A stretch of 64,000 nucleotides of DNA from Flavobacterium cauense R2A-7 (GCF_000498475.1 NZ_AVBI01000014.1:62001-126000), one strand, 5' to 3'. Shown: positions 16,430-25,743, counted from the stretch's first letter. The notes: generated from the sequence alone by a model not told the origin. A program made the numbers and translations.

Positions 16430-17319
16430 TTGATTTTATAAGAGTTCACTATGATGACAAGAACCAGTTGGAAACTTTTGTTCTTGATAAAACCAAATTT
16501 GAGAAAGCGTTTACAGTGCTTGAATATCATTCAGGGGTAATAATGTACCCATATAGAGTAAACCTTGAGAATATGGAAATTGTTATAAATGAGAAAAGTG
16601 GTTATGTGAAAAATTCAATTCACAAATTAAACAACCTTTTATTAGAAGGCGATGAACACAATCATAATGATTTTAGTTATTCTCAATTATGTTCAATGAT
16701 TGATTTTTTAAACGATAATGTAATTGATATTGCTTCTAATAAAATCACTCAATTTGAATTTGGTTTAAATATTAAGATTCCGGTTAAGCCTGAAGATTTT
16801 ATATCAAAAAATGTTTTGATGCATAATTTCGAGAAGCATACAGCAATCAGAAAGTTTAAAGGGAGAGGATATCTTTTAGAATTTGAGCATTATAATTATA
16901 AGATTAAGATTTATGATAAATCTAAGCAGTATAGAATCAAGAAAGATAACATATTGAGATTTGAGATTAAGTTTTTAAACTCAAAGGAATTTAATCCTCT
17001 TGGAGTTTATAACATCAATGACTTAAAGGATGTTCAAGTTTTAAATAAACTTTTTAATTATTTACTGAAACGGTATGATGAATTGTTGATTGTTGATGGG
17101 TTTTCAAGTGAGTCAATAAGTGATAAGGATGTTCAAAAATTAGGTATGTATTCCAGCTTTTCATATTGGGAGAATTTGATTAACAATAATCAAAGGCAAA
17201 CTAAAATGAATAATAAAAGGAAGTATTTAAAGATGCTTGAAAACTATAAGCTTTTAAAAAGGAAGAATTATTTAAGAGAGCAACTTATTGCAAAATTTAA
17301 GGAACTAATGGTTAACTAA
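16426..17319 (+). CDS. Putative replication initiator (G2P/Rep-like)
   Basis: A 297-aa protein translationally coupled to the HTH gene. The central part resembles replication initiation proteins of filamentous phages and small plasmids (G2P/Rep_trans-like): ITQFEFGLNIKIP, then YLLEFEHYNYKIKIYDKSKQY and LRFEIKFLN, the beta-strands that carry the active site in that group. The C-terminus is basic and helical. If right, the excised element could replicate by a rolling-circle mechanism. The similarity is by pattern only, and a non-replicative DNA-binding role is possible. The gene ends 3 nt before a 14-bp inverted repeat. Confidence 0.45.
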   Translation: MIDFIRVHYDDKNQLETFVLDKTKFEKAFTVLEYHSGVIMYPYRVNLENMEIVINEKSGYVKNSIHKLNNLLLEGDEHNHNDFSYSQLCSMIDFLNDNVIDIASNKITQFEFGLNIKIPVKPEDFISKNVLMHNFEKHTAIRKFKGRGYLLEFEHYNYKIKIYDKSKQYRIKKDNILRFEIKFLNSKEFNPLGVYNINDLKDVQVLNKLFNYLLKRYDELLIVDGFSSESISDKDVQKLGMYSSFSYWENLINNNQRQTKMNNKRKYLKMLENYKLLKRKNYLREQLIAKFKELMVN

Positions 17320-17322
17320 AAT

Positions 17323-17363
17323 GTTGACAAATTCCACACTTCCTATTGTTGGAATTTGTCAAC
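17323..17363. promoter_or_regulatory. 14-bp perfect inverted repeat before the integrase gene
   Basis: GTTGACAAATTCCA at 17323-17336 and its exact reverse complement at 17350-17363 flank a 13-nt loop. The repeat fills the gap between the replication-like stop (17319) and the integrase ATG (17381). There is no T run after it, so it is not a standard terminator. Candidate roles are an operator, an RNA hairpin lowering integrase translation, or a nick/origin site for the upstream initiator. Confidence 0.65.
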
Positions 17364-17380
17364 TTCAAATCAAAATTATT

Positions 17381-18640
17381 ATGTCAAGTATCAAAATTAT
17401 ATTAAGAGATAAACCAACAAGTGAAGGATTATATCCAGTAGTTTTAAGGATAACCAAGAACAGAAAGACTAAACTTATTTCACTTAAGTTTAAGTGTCTT
17501 GCTAAAGATTGGGATGAAGCAAACAATCAGTTTAAAAAGAGTTTTCCAAATAGTTTGCAAAGTAACATACTTCTCAATAAGCTTAAAGAAAGAGCATTAA
17601 AGATTATTAATGATTTCGGTTTAGAAGAGATTGACTTTACATTAAATCAATTTGATGAGAAATTCAGAGATAAGTCAGGTAGTGATGTTACAGTTTTGAA
17701 CTTTTGGAATGAAAAAGTGGAAGACCTAAATAAGGCAGGAAGAACAGGTAATGCTAAAGCCTATAATGAAACAAGAAAATCGTTTTTCAAGTTTGTGAAG
17801 AATAATCAGTTAATGTTTAAAGACATTACTCCAACACTATTAGATAAATATGAAACCTATTTAAGAGCTAATAATAACAATGATGGTGGGGTAGGTGTTA
17901 AAATGAGAGAGTTGAGAGCGTTGTATAATGATGCCATAAAAAAAGGAGTTGTGGCTGAAAAATATTATCCATTTAAGACCTACAAAATATCCAAACTTAA
18001 AAAAGGAAATAACAAGAGAGCTTTAACAAGAGCTGAAGTTAAACTTATAGCGGAACTTAATGAATTTGAACATCCACATTTGGCAGAGGCAAAGAGGTTG
18101 TTTTTGTTTTCATACTTTACAAGAGGGATGAACTTCTATGACATGATGAAGTTAAGATGGTCTAATATTGAGAATGATAGAATTATCTATGTGCGCTCTA
18201 AGACTAAAAGGAAATTTGTAGTCAAAATTCTAAAACCAGCACAGGACATATTAGATTATTATAAGGACACAATTTCATTTACAGATTATGTGTTTCCAAT
18301 CATTCTAAAAGAAGGGTTAACTCCATTGCAAATTGAAAACAGAAAGGATAAGAAACTAAAGCAATTTAACAAGGACTTGAAGAAGATAGCTTCAGTTGTG
18401 GGTATTAATAAACCTGTTACAAGTTATGTTGCAAGACATAGTTTTGCAACCAATTTGAAAGAATTGGGGATTTCTACTGATGTTATCAGTCAATCTATGG
18501 GGCATCAAAATGTAAGTATAACAACTGCTTATCTAAAAGACTTTGACAATGATATTATTGATGATGCAAATGAGAGATTGTTGATGGAATCTTTTTCACT
18601 ATATGAGCTAACAAAACAATACTCAGGGCTTGCTGTTTAG
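17381..18640 (+). CDS. Tyrosine recombinase (integrase) of the element
   Basis: A 419-aa integrase of the Bacteroidota type. ATG 17381 gives the normal N-terminus (SSIKIILRDKPTSEGLYPV), an arm-binding-like domain; an ATG at 17321 would read through the inverted repeat. Residues about 95-200 form the SAM-like core-binding domain and 210-400 the catalytic domain. Visible catalytic residues are Arg about 248 (TRGMNFYDMMKLRW), Arg-His about 352-353 (VARHSFAT), His in MGHQN and the nucleophile Tyr in TTAYLKDFD. The first His of the HxxR box is replaced, as often in this group. It would catalyse integration at, and excision from, tRNA-Ala. Confidence 0.93.
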   Translation: MSSIKIILRDKPTSEGLYPVVLRITKNRKTKLISLKFKCLAKDWDEANNQFKKSFPNSLQSNILLNKLKERALKIINDFGLEEIDFTLNQFDEKFRDKSGSDVTVLNFWNEKVEDLNKAGRTGNAKAYNETRKSFFKFVKNNQLMFKDITPTLLDKYETYLRANNNNDGGVGVKMRELRALYNDAIKKGVVAEKYYPFKTYKISKLKKGNNKRALTRAEVKLIAELNEFEHPHLAEAKRLFLFSYFTRGMNFYDMMKLRWSNIENDRIIYVRSKTKRKFVVKILKPAQDILDYYKDTISFTDYVFPIILKEGLTPLQIENRKDKKLKQFNKDLKKIASVVGINKPVTSYVARHSFATNLKELGISTDVISQSMGHQNVSITTAYLKDFDNDIIDDANERLLMESFSLYELTKQYSGLAV

Positions 18641-18651
18641 CAAGTCTTTTT
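18626..18651 (+). terminator. Terminator overlapping the integrase stop
   Basis: GGCTTGC and GCAAGTC pair with one G-U around a 6-nt loop that holds most of the integrase stop region, followed by TTTTTATT. It probably separates the integrase unit from the ATPase gene 34 nt downstream. Confidence 0.55.
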
Positions 18652-18673
18652 ATTAACCAAGAAAGTAGAAACT

Positions 18674-19543
18674 ATGGAATTAAAAAAATCAGAAAGAAGT
18701 AAAGCTAAGATTAAGATGGCTTTACAAGGACCAAGTGGTTCAGGAAAAACAACAAGTGCTATATTACTTGCACAAGGTTTGACAAATGGTAATTTAAGCA
18801 AAGTTGCCATTATTGACAGTGAAAATGGGAGTGCAAACTTGTATTCACATTTGGGAGATTACAATGTACTTTCATTAGATACCCCACATTCTCCAGAAAG
18901 ATATATTCAAGCTATAGATGTATGTCTTGCAGCAGGAATGGAGGTAATAATTTTAGATTCTATCTCACATTGCTGGGATTATTTGCTTGATTATCATTCT
19001 TCTCTTGCTGGTAACTCTTTTGCTAATTGGGCTAAGATAAAACCATTAGAAAAAGCATTTGTAAATAAGATACTTCAAAGTGATGTTCATTTCATAGCCA
19101 CTATGCGGGTTAAACAAGATTATGTCTTGAGTGAAAAGAATGGTAAAATGGTTCCTGAAAAGGTAGGTTTGAAAGCTATTCAACGCGATGAGATAAGCTA
19201 CGAATTTACCATTGTGTTTGATATAGACTCAAAGCACTTCGCAACTGCCTCAAAAGACAGAACACTTCTCTTTGAGGGAAAACCTCAATTTATCATAAAT
19301 TCTCAAACAGGAAAAAAAATACTTGATTGGTGCAACAGTACACTCACTAAAGAGCAGTTGAAAGTAATGATTACAGAATGTAACAACATGAACGAGTTAA
19401 CTGAGTTGTATCATAACAATTTTGATATAGCAAAAACTATTGAACAAGATTTTGTAGCAAAAAGGGACTTACTTCAAAAATTAACGTCTAACATAACATC
19501 AAATGGAAATGGAACTTCAAATGGTACAGCAAGGTTACAATAA
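18674..19543 (+). CDS. Sak4/RecA-like AAA ATPase
   Basis: A 289-aa P-loop ATPase. The Walker A motif GPSGSGKTT is at residues 19-27; a hydrophobic strand ending EVIILDSISH is Walker B. The fold order and size match the AAA_24/Sak4 family of phage single-strand annealing or RecA-like recombination proteins, which often occur in phages and integrative elements. It may assist recombination or replication of the element. The end is overlapped by 41 nt by the next gene in another frame, a sign of coupled expression. Confidence 0.75.
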   Translation: MELKKSERSKAKIKMALQGPSGSGKTTSAILLAQGLTNGNLSKVAIIDSENGSANLYSHLGDYNVLSLDTPHSPERYIQAIDVCLAAGMEVIILDSISHCWDYLLDYHSSLAGNSFANWAKIKPLEKAFVNKILQSDVHFIATMRVKQDYVLSEKNGKMVPEKVGLKAIQRDEISYEFTIVFDIDSKHFATASKDRTLLFEGKPQFIINSQTGKKILDWCNSTLTKEQLKVMITECNNMNELTELYHNNFDIAKTIEQDFVAKRDLLQKLTSNITSNGNGTSNGTARLQ

Positions 19544-20549
19544 ACCAGCAGAAGAAAGAAAGCATGAGTTGGGATATGATGCAGAAAAATCCCTTCATTT
19601 GCCTCCTCATTTTCTGCCAAATAATTCACATCAATTATCTCCTTTCATAGAGGCTAATACGGAAAGTGTTAGCCTTTTTCATTTAAGGGATGAAAACATT
19701 ATTCCAGTATTTACAAAAGATAATGAAATCACTATCTCTCATCAGGAATTCATACATTTTTCTTCTGCTGGTTTAAAGAAGATGTTTGGAGAAGATAGCT
19801 TAACTGAACCTGAGATTAGGGTGAGTCATCAAATCAAAGGAAGAACTCCTGATGCATTACATATACCTGCTAAGGATTTGCAAGAACATCAGAAGACCAT
19901 CTACTATGAAAGAATGGCATGGATAGTGAGAATTCCAAGTGTAACTAAAGTTATTAATGGAAATACACTTTCCCTTGTTGCTGGTGGTGTGAGGAGCTAT
20001 TCTACAGAAAATCTGTACAGTACAAAAAGGTTAGAACATTTTCAGTTCTTCATTGGATTTCAGAATATGGTGTGCTGTAATTTATGCGTAAACACTGATG
20101 GAATGAAAGGAGATATTAAGGCTGCAAGTCCTTTGGACTTGGAGAGTAAAGTAGTTGAAGTGATTGAGAATTACAACATGCAACAGCACTTAGAAGAAAT
20201 GGAATCTTTACTTAATTTTAGCCTGACTGAGGAACAATTTGCTCAAATTATAGGTAAGTGCAGGTTGTATAATTATCTTCCTAAAAAAGATAAATATGCG
20301 CTTCCTGAGATGCTTTTAAATGATAGTCATTTGTCAACAGTTGCAAAAGATTATTATCATGATGAGAGATTTTGCAGGGCAGAAAATGGAAATTTGAGTA
20401 TGTGGCAATTTTACAATTTACTTACTGGAAGTAATAAATCTTCATATATAGATAGCTTCCTTCAAAGAGGAGTTAATGCCTTTGACTTTGCTCAGGGTAT
20501 TTCAAAAGCACTAAGTAGTGATTCTCGCTATTCTTGGTTTTTGAGTTAA
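19503..20549 (+). CDS. DUF3871-like element protein
   Basis: A 348-aa protein with several possible ATG starts (19503, 19509, 19521) inside the end of the ATPase gene. The pattern SLFHLRDENIIPVFTKDNE...TISHQEFI, followed by ERMAWIVRIPS and LVAGGVRSYSTENLY, agrees with the DUF3871 family of Bacteroidota mobile elements as I remember it. It lacks a signal peptide and membrane segments. Because it is coupled to a Sak4-like ATPase, a DNA-binding or ssDNA-handling function is plausible but unproven. A stem-loop follows the stop. Confidence 0.65.
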   Translation: MEMELQMVQQGYNKPAEERKHELGYDAEKSLHLPPHFLPNNSHQLSPFIEANTESVSLFHLRDENIIPVFTKDNEITISHQEFIHFSSAGLKKMFGEDSLTEPEIRVSHQIKGRTPDALHIPAKDLQEHQKTIYYERMAWIVRIPSVTKVINGNTLSLVAGGVRSYSTENLYSTKRLEHFQFFIGFQNMVCCNLCVNTDGMKGDIKAASPLDLESKVVEVIENYNMQQHLEEMESLLNFSLTEEQFAQIIGKCRLYNYLPKKDKYALPEMLLNDSHLSTVAKDYYHDERFCRAENGNLSMWQFYNLLTGSNKSSYIDSFLQRGVNAFDFAQGISKALSSDSRYSWFLS

Positions 20550-20555
20550 TCTTTG

Positions 20556-20578
20556 ACCCAGTCTTTTTTAGACTGGGT
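20556..20578 (+). terminator. Hairpin after the DUF3871-like gene
   Basis: ACCCAGTCT and AGACTGGGT form a perfect 9-bp stem with a T5 loop, 6 nt after the stop. No clean T run follows, so termination strength is uncertain, but it marks the boundary between the element core and the defence cargo. Confidence 0.5.
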
Positions 20579-20594
20579 TGAATTAATTTAACAA

Positions 20595-20629
20595 TTTGAA
20601 AGAAAATTACATCTAAAATGATATTTTTG
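20595..20629 (+). promoter_or_regulatory. Bacteroidota promoter of hamAB
   Basis: TTTG at 20595-20598 and TATTTTTG at 20622-20629 match the -33 TTTG and -7 TAnnTTTG elements with a 23-bp spacer. Transcription would start near 20636, giving a short leader before ATG 20654. This supports an independent promoter for the Hachiman genes and excludes the ATG at 20618. Confidence 0.6.
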
Positions 20630-20653
20630 TTAAAGAGCATAACTGGATGTAAT

Positions 20654-21658
20654 ATGGCAATTGATTTTGATAGTTTAATTTCAATAGATAAAAAATGGGT
20701 TGATAGGGAATTAACTCATCATTATGATAAGTATATCAATGATAAACTCAAAGTTCGTTTGTATACAATAATACCATCTGGGACAACTGTTGATTGTATT
20801 TCTTTAGCTAATGCATTACTTGATTTATTACCTAATTATTTTAAAACTAAGTCAAATATTAATAAAGAAATTCAAAGAGAAGTTGATAAAACAATTAATG
20901 AAGGTACAACTGCTTCTGATATTGAATTGAAAGAGAAGGCAATTAGTTTAATAAGTGGTAGAAACTATAGAGAAGCAGCAAGATTTTTCAAGAAAAAAAA
21001 TCCAGATTCAAAAAGCGGGAAGTATGGAGAATTAATGTTATTTGGATTAGTTGAATCTATTTTTAATTGTAAGATGATTGCTCACAAAATATCAAATCTT
21101 ACTAATTATCATGACGAAGTTAAAGGAGGGGACGGGATTTTTTTAGGAGATTACAAGATAAGAAGCGGAATTGAAAAACCGGCTTATTTGATAGGAGAGT
21201 CTAAAGTTTGGAAAACCTATTCTAGTGCCAAAACTGATGCATTGGACTCTATAAATAGATTTTATGACCCCAAAGTACAAGCTACTTTCAAATCTTTAGA
21301 GTTTTTTATTGCAGAAAAAGATATTGACAAGTTTAGTGACGATGAAATAGATATTGATGAATTGTATGATAGAGTTAATCCTAATTCAAAATTATTTAAA
21401 AGTCAGGTTGCAGTCCATCCTATTTTAATTATGTATGAAACCAAAGCTTATAATGATTTAATGATTAAAGCTTCAGATAATGTAGAATTAGAAAAGATGA
21501 TTAGTGAAAATATACAAAAAAGGATAGACTCTACTTTGGAGAAAATTTCAGAAAAGGTTAAAGAATACCCTTTTCTTGAAAGGGTTTATTTGGATTTTAT
21601 ATTAGTTCCTACAGATAGTATTGAAAATTTCAATAACACTATGGATAATTTGATATAA
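20654..21658 (+). CDS. hamA: Hachiman anti-phage protein HamA (DUF1837 nuclease-like)
   Basis: A 334-aa protein, start set at ATG 20654 because the -7 box lies just upstream. It has the DUF1837 (HamA) layout: a helical N-terminal half, then the conserved KSGKYGELMLFGLVE and a PD-(D/E)XK-type core with Asp about 160 in GGDGIFLGD and Glu/Lys about 182/184 in GESKVW. HamA pairs with the helicase HamB in the Hachiman defence system, in which HamB senses damaged or foreign DNA and releases HamA to degrade DNA. The start of hamB is 3 nt after its stop. The catalytic triad looks complete. Confidence 0.85.
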   Translation: MAIDFDSLISIDKKWVDRELTHHYDKYINDKLKVRLYTIIPSGTTVDCISLANALLDLLPNYFKTKSNINKEIQREVDKTINEGTTASDIELKEKAISLISGRNYREAARFFKKKNPDSKSGKYGELMLFGLVESIFNCKMIAHKISNLTNYHDEVKGGDGIFLGDYKIRSGIEKPAYLIGESKVWKTYSSAKTDALDSINRFYDPKVQATFKSLEFFIAEKDIDKFSDDEIDIDELYDRVNPNSKLFKSQVAVHPILIMYETKAYNDLMIKASDNVELEKMISENIQKRIDSTLEKISEKVKEYPFLERVYLDFILVPTDSIENFNNTMDNLI

Positions 21659-21660
21659 AG

Positions 21661-24303
21661 ATGAGGAAACTTTCAGTTCAGGCATATAATCATAATGTTC
21701 TTAATGAACTTATTTTCAATCTTTCATTAATAATATTGTCAGAGAAATTTAACTCTATTCCAAAAATAAAGATTGAGGAAGAAGATTTAAAGAAAGGTAT
21801 TTGGATAGCTTCAATTTTATGCACTAGTAATGAAGAATCACACAGAAGAAAAGGACAGCTTTTTTCTTCTCTATTGTTCTTAAATTTTAAAGATAATATT
21901 GAAATTTTAAAGACTTGCTATATTCTTTTTTCAAGATTAGGGAATTTAACAGCAACAAAGTTTTTAGATGGGTTATATGAACAAAAAGAAAAAAACCCAA
22001 TCAATCTTAGGTCTAAATATGAGTTTGGGAGTTTCATAACAAATGAGTTGATTCACGAAAGAGAGAGTAGAATAATTGAAGCATCAAGCAACTCCTATTT
22101 GATTACTGATTTCCAAAAAGAACTTTGGAAAGCATTAGAAAAACATTCTGAAATATCTATTTCAGCACCTACATCATCAGGGAAATCTTTTATTATTAAG
22201 CAATTCATTTTAAATCAATTTTCAAAAACACAAAGCTTTAGAGTATTATACATTGTGCCATCAAGAGCACTTATTAATCAGGTTGGTGAAGAATTCAAAG
22301 CTGAAATTGGCAATGATGTTCATATAAAAACATCATATGTAGAAGAAAATGAAATATCAGATAAGGAAATTTACGTTTTAACTCCTGAAAGATGTGTTAA
22401 GTTTTTAAATAGCAAATTAAAAGTAGATTTTATATTTGTTGATGAAATTCAAGGGGTAGCAGATATATTTGGTAGGGGGTTAACATTTGAATATGTCTAT
22501 AATGAAATCCCTCACTGTTTTCCTAGTGCAAAACTTATTACTGCTGGTCCAAATATTGATTACCCAGAAAAAACTTTTAAAGAGATTTTTGAGAAAGAAT
22601 CATTTTCTGTCATTACAAAATTGTCACCTGTATTTCAGTTTAAAATAATAATGAAGATACTCCAGAATTTTCAATTTGAAGTTGAGCTAAAAACTGAAAG
22701 TGGTAAATCTCAAAAATTTATTCAAGATTTAGGATTTGACTCATCTAAAACATCAACATTAGGGTCTACTATTGCGAATCTGGTAAAACACATAGCTCCA
22801 AATGATTTTAATATAATTTTTGTTCAAGATGGTAATTTAGCTCAAAATTGGGCTTTGAAATATGCTCAAATAACTGAGGATGTTAATGATTTAGATGAAG
22901 AGGTAAAAGAATTAATTGATTTCTTAAAAGAAGATATTCATAAAAAATATTTTTTAATCGAATGTTTACAGAAAAAGATTGCTTACCATCATGGAAGTCT
23001 TCCAGATATAGTACGAAAAGAAATAGAGGAGCTATTTGCAAGTGAGAAAATAACTAATATTTTTTGTACTTCAACATTGTTAGAAGGGGTTAATTTACCC
23101 GCTAACAACCTTTTTACGATGCAGCCTAAAAAGGATTCTGAGCCATTAAACAAATTTGAATTTGGAAATCTAATAGGTAGAGCTGGAAGATTGCAATCAT
23201 CATTATATGGTACTGTTTATTATCTTGAAAAGGAGAATGATAAAATAAAAGCTAGTGATTATTTTGATGCAGAATACAACAAAGAAATTGAAATTTTCTC
23301 TTCATATGCCTTAAATGAGTTGGATATTAATGATTTGAAACTACCAATTAATTTGATTGAAAAGGAAACAGCTACTTCTACATCCACAGCAAAGCAATTA
23401 TCCGTTTTTTTAAGGCATAAATTTTTGAAAGGAGAAAATCATGCTTTGAAATATCTAAAAAGTAAAAAGCTAAGTATTAATCAAGTTGATTTAGCAATGA
23501 GCTATTTAAGAGATACTTTGCGGTCAATATCAGTACCTATAATTGTATTAAATAACAATCCCTCTATTGACCCTATTTTGCAGAATGAGCTTTACGACAA
23601 AGTTGTTAAATCAAATATTAGAGACTGGGTGATTAATAAAAACTCAAATTACAATGAATTTTTAACTTCTGATGAAATAATTAATATATCATATCACAAT
23701 AGACCCTTTTATTGGCAATTTGTAGATTTAATAGAAAGGCTTGATTCTATATTCTCTATAATTGAAGAAAGTAAAGTAAAGTACAAGAATTGGGTATCAG
23801 CACGTTCAATGTGTTATCAATCAAAAAAATGGTTAAGTGGTGAACCAATTGGAAAAATAATCAATAGTAATATTAATTATTTAGAGAGCAGAGATAAAAT
23901 TGATTCTAATAGTATAGATGATATCAATAGCGTTATTAATAATACTATAAAATTCAATTCAACTATAACTACTTATCTTCTGCCTAAGTATATTAAAGTT
24001 TTGGTTGATATTTTAAATGTTGTACTTAGTGATAGTCAGAAGGAAGAATATAAACTAACTCTTAGCCTTCCAACAATGTTAGAGCTTGGGACACAAGAAG
24101 GGGCTATTATTAGATTAATTTCATCAGGGATATCAAGAAATGTTGCTATAAAGATTTTTGATGTTTACAAAAAAGAGACAACTAAAGAATTCAGAGAAAC
24201 TTATGATATATTAGAATGGCTTTCTTCAAAAAAGGAAATAAATGGATTAAAGCCTATTTATAATAGATATCTAAATAGGCTTAAAGTATTGAAAAATGAT
24301 TAA
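21661..24303 (+). CDS. hamB: Hachiman helicase HamB
   Basis: An 880-aa SF2 helicase immediately after hamA. Motifs in order: Walker A SAPTSSGKS (Lys about 175), VPSRALINQV (motif Ia), DEIQ about 261-264 (motif II), TAGPN (motif III), STLLEGVNLPANN (motif V) and GRAGRLQ about 506 (motif VI). This is the Ski2-like set expected for HamB. The C-terminal 300 residues are helical with no motif I recognise. Together with HamA it should form the complete two-gene Hachiman system. The stop codon abuts, with no gap, the stop of the convergent SEFIR/TIR gene. Confidence 0.86.
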   Translation: MRKLSVQAYNHNVLNELIFNLSLIILSEKFNSIPKIKIEEEDLKKGIWIASILCTSNEESHRRKGQLFSSLLFLNFKDNIEILKTCYILFSRLGNLTATKFLDGLYEQKEKNPINLRSKYEFGSFITNELIHERESRIIEASSNSYLITDFQKELWKALEKHSEISISAPTSSGKSFIIKQFILNQFSKTQSFRVLYIVPSRALINQVGEEFKAEIGNDVHIKTSYVEENEISDKEIYVLTPERCVKFLNSKLKVDFIFVDEIQGVADIFGRGLTFEYVYNEIPHCFPSAKLITAGPNIDYPEKTFKEIFEKESFSVITKLSPVFQFKIIMKILQNFQFEVELKTESGKSQKFIQDLGFDSSKTSTLGSTIANLVKHIAPNDFNIIFVQDGNLAQNWALKYAQITEDVNDLDEEVKELIDFLKEDIHKKYFLIECLQKKIAYHHGSLPDIVRKEIEELFASEKITNIFCTSTLLEGVNLPANNLFTMQPKKDSEPLNKFEFGNLIGRAGRLQSSLYGTVYYLEKENDKIKASDYFDAEYNKEIEIFSSYALNELDINDLKLPINLIEKETATSTSTAKQLSVFLRHKFLKGENHALKYLKSKKLSINQVDLAMSYLRDTLRSISVPIIVLNNNPSIDPILQNELYDKVVKSNIRDWVINKNSNYNEFLTSDEIINISYHNRPFYWQFVDLIERLDSIFSIIEESKVKYKNWVSARSMCYQSKKWLSGEPIGKIINSNINYLESRDKIDSNSIDDINSVINNTIKFNSTITTYLLPKYIKVLVDILNVVLSDSQKEEYKLTLSLPTMLELGTQEGAIIRLISSGISRNVAIKIFDVYKKETTKEFRETYDILEWLSSKKEINGLKPIYNRYLNRLKVLKND

Positions 24304-25743
24304 TTACCTATTTTGCCCTATACTTTCAACTTGTATTAATTCGTGTATAAAAGGAATGTAATAGCCCCTTCCATATCCGGTTCTATTTTTACCATTTTTA
24401 GATTCACTATAGTCTTTAAGTAGTTTTTTTAATTCTTCTATTGAACTGACATCAAAAATGTTTTTTACTTTATTAAAATGTCTTTCAGAGCTCATTTTTT
24501 CAAAAAAATCATTGTTTCCAGTTTCTTTGTAAACATATGTGGCAGGAAACCAATTGTCTAAAGAATGTCCATTAGAAAATAATTCTCCTATATAATGACA
24601 TAATGTGTCAGCAAAAATAAAATCATTCTTGCTTACCTTGTCTGAAAGATTAGTTATTACAAAATGTCCGAATCCTGAAGACCTATTATACTTTCTTAAA
24701 ATGTAATTTTCTATATTTTGATGATATTCATAAATTTCTGTAAACCTTTTTGTTTCAATTTGCCCATAGTTACTTTTAAAGTAATATTTTGAATGAAACA
24801 AATCTCCAACTAAACTATAATTTTTGTTTTTCAGGCATATTGTAATAGTGTATAAAAAAAGTTCTTGAAAAATCACTTTGAAGTTATCGTAGTTATTTGA
24901 ATTCCAACTTGTTGACTCGTCTTTTGGTCTATTGTAAATAAGCTTTTTTTCGAAAAAGTTAATCAATTCGTCAACATCAAGATTGTTCTCTGGTTTAGTT
25001 GTAATATTTAAGAACTGAATAAAATCTTCTCTTAGGATTTTATATGAAATCAAGTTGTTAAACAGCTCTTCTCCAAAAGTATCAATGTCATATGCGTTGC
25101 TTTTAAATTCAAACTCCCATAAAGCATCTAAAAAAGCATCTAAAAAATCAGAGGAATAGCTGTTGATTTTTTCAGGGTGTTTCTTTATTTGGTTTTCTAA
25201 TGTTCTTATGATTGAATTTGTAGGTGTGTTGTTAATAACAGATTCTGTTATATATAATGGTACATTAGTGCCTAATTTGGGCATTGGAATAGCAGGAGCC
25301 TCTAATATATTTCTCAAAAGTTCTTCATAACTATCTTCAAAGAACTCCTCATTTGAAAAATCAATATATTTTCTTGAGCTTAAAAAAATTGGTAGATATG
25401 GATTATTGTTTTCATCTCTTTCAACAACAATAGGTATAAACTTTTCTTGTTTTTGATTATTATATATTTCAGGGGTAATGATTTGGGTTTCAGTTCCAAC
25501 CCCTCCATTTCTACCATCTGCCTTTTCTTTATAGTTTTTATCGCAAATAATTAAAACTCTATATATGTCATCTGATTTGACCATTGATTCCATAAATTCA
25601 TGAATATCATGACCATCTTTTAGACTCCACTTGTCCAAGATTGTTAGAACAGTATTAGACATTAATCTCTTGCCTAAATTCACAACCCATTCTTGATGCT
25701 CTTTATTGCCCCAGCTATAAGAAATAAAAACTTTTTTATTCAT
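24304..25743 (-). CDS. SEFIR/TIR-domain protein with unknown C-terminal region
   Basis: A 479-aa protein from ATG 25743 (another ATG is 12 bases upstream). Residues 1-150 are a SEFIR/TIR domain: KVFISYSWGNKEHQEWV, LDKWSLKDGHDI, VLIICDKNYKEKADGRNGG, VGTETQIITPEIY and KFIPIVVE. The Glu of VGTETQ is near the position used by NAD-cleaving TIR domains, so an NADase effector is possible. The remaining 320 residues are mostly helical and unrecognised, perhaps a sensor. It is the last gene of a three-gene minus-strand operon, 64 nt after the 650-aa gene from the chosen start, and meets hamB tail to tail. Confidence 0.8.
   Translation of the reverse strand: MNKKVFISYSWGNKEHQEWVVNLGKRLMSNTVLTILDKWSLKDGHDIHEFMESMVKSDDIYRVLIICDKNYKEKADGRNGGVGTETQIITPEIYNNQKQEKFIPIVVERDENNNPYLPIFLSSRKYIDFSNEEFFEDSYEELLRNILEAPAIPMPKLGTNVPLYITESVINNTPTNSIIRTLENQIKKHPEKINSYSSDFLDAFLDALWEFEFKSNAYDIDTFGEELFNNLISYKILREDFIQFLNITTKPENNLDVDELINFFEKKLIYNRPKDESTSWNSNNYDNFKVIFQELFLYTITICLKNKNYSLVGDLFHSKYYFKSNYGQIETKRFTEIYEYHQNIENYILRKYNRSSGFGHFVITNLSDKVSKNDFIFADTLCHYIGELFSNGHSLDNWFPATYVYKETGNNDFFEKMSSERHFNKVKNIFDVSSIEELKKLLKDYSESKNGKNRTGYGRGYYIPFIHELIQVESIGQNR

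Noticed and set aside
20618..20653. Earlier HamA start at ATG 20618
   Set aside because: It lies upstream of, and overlaps, the TATTTTTG -7 box at 20622-20629, so it would not be transcribed.
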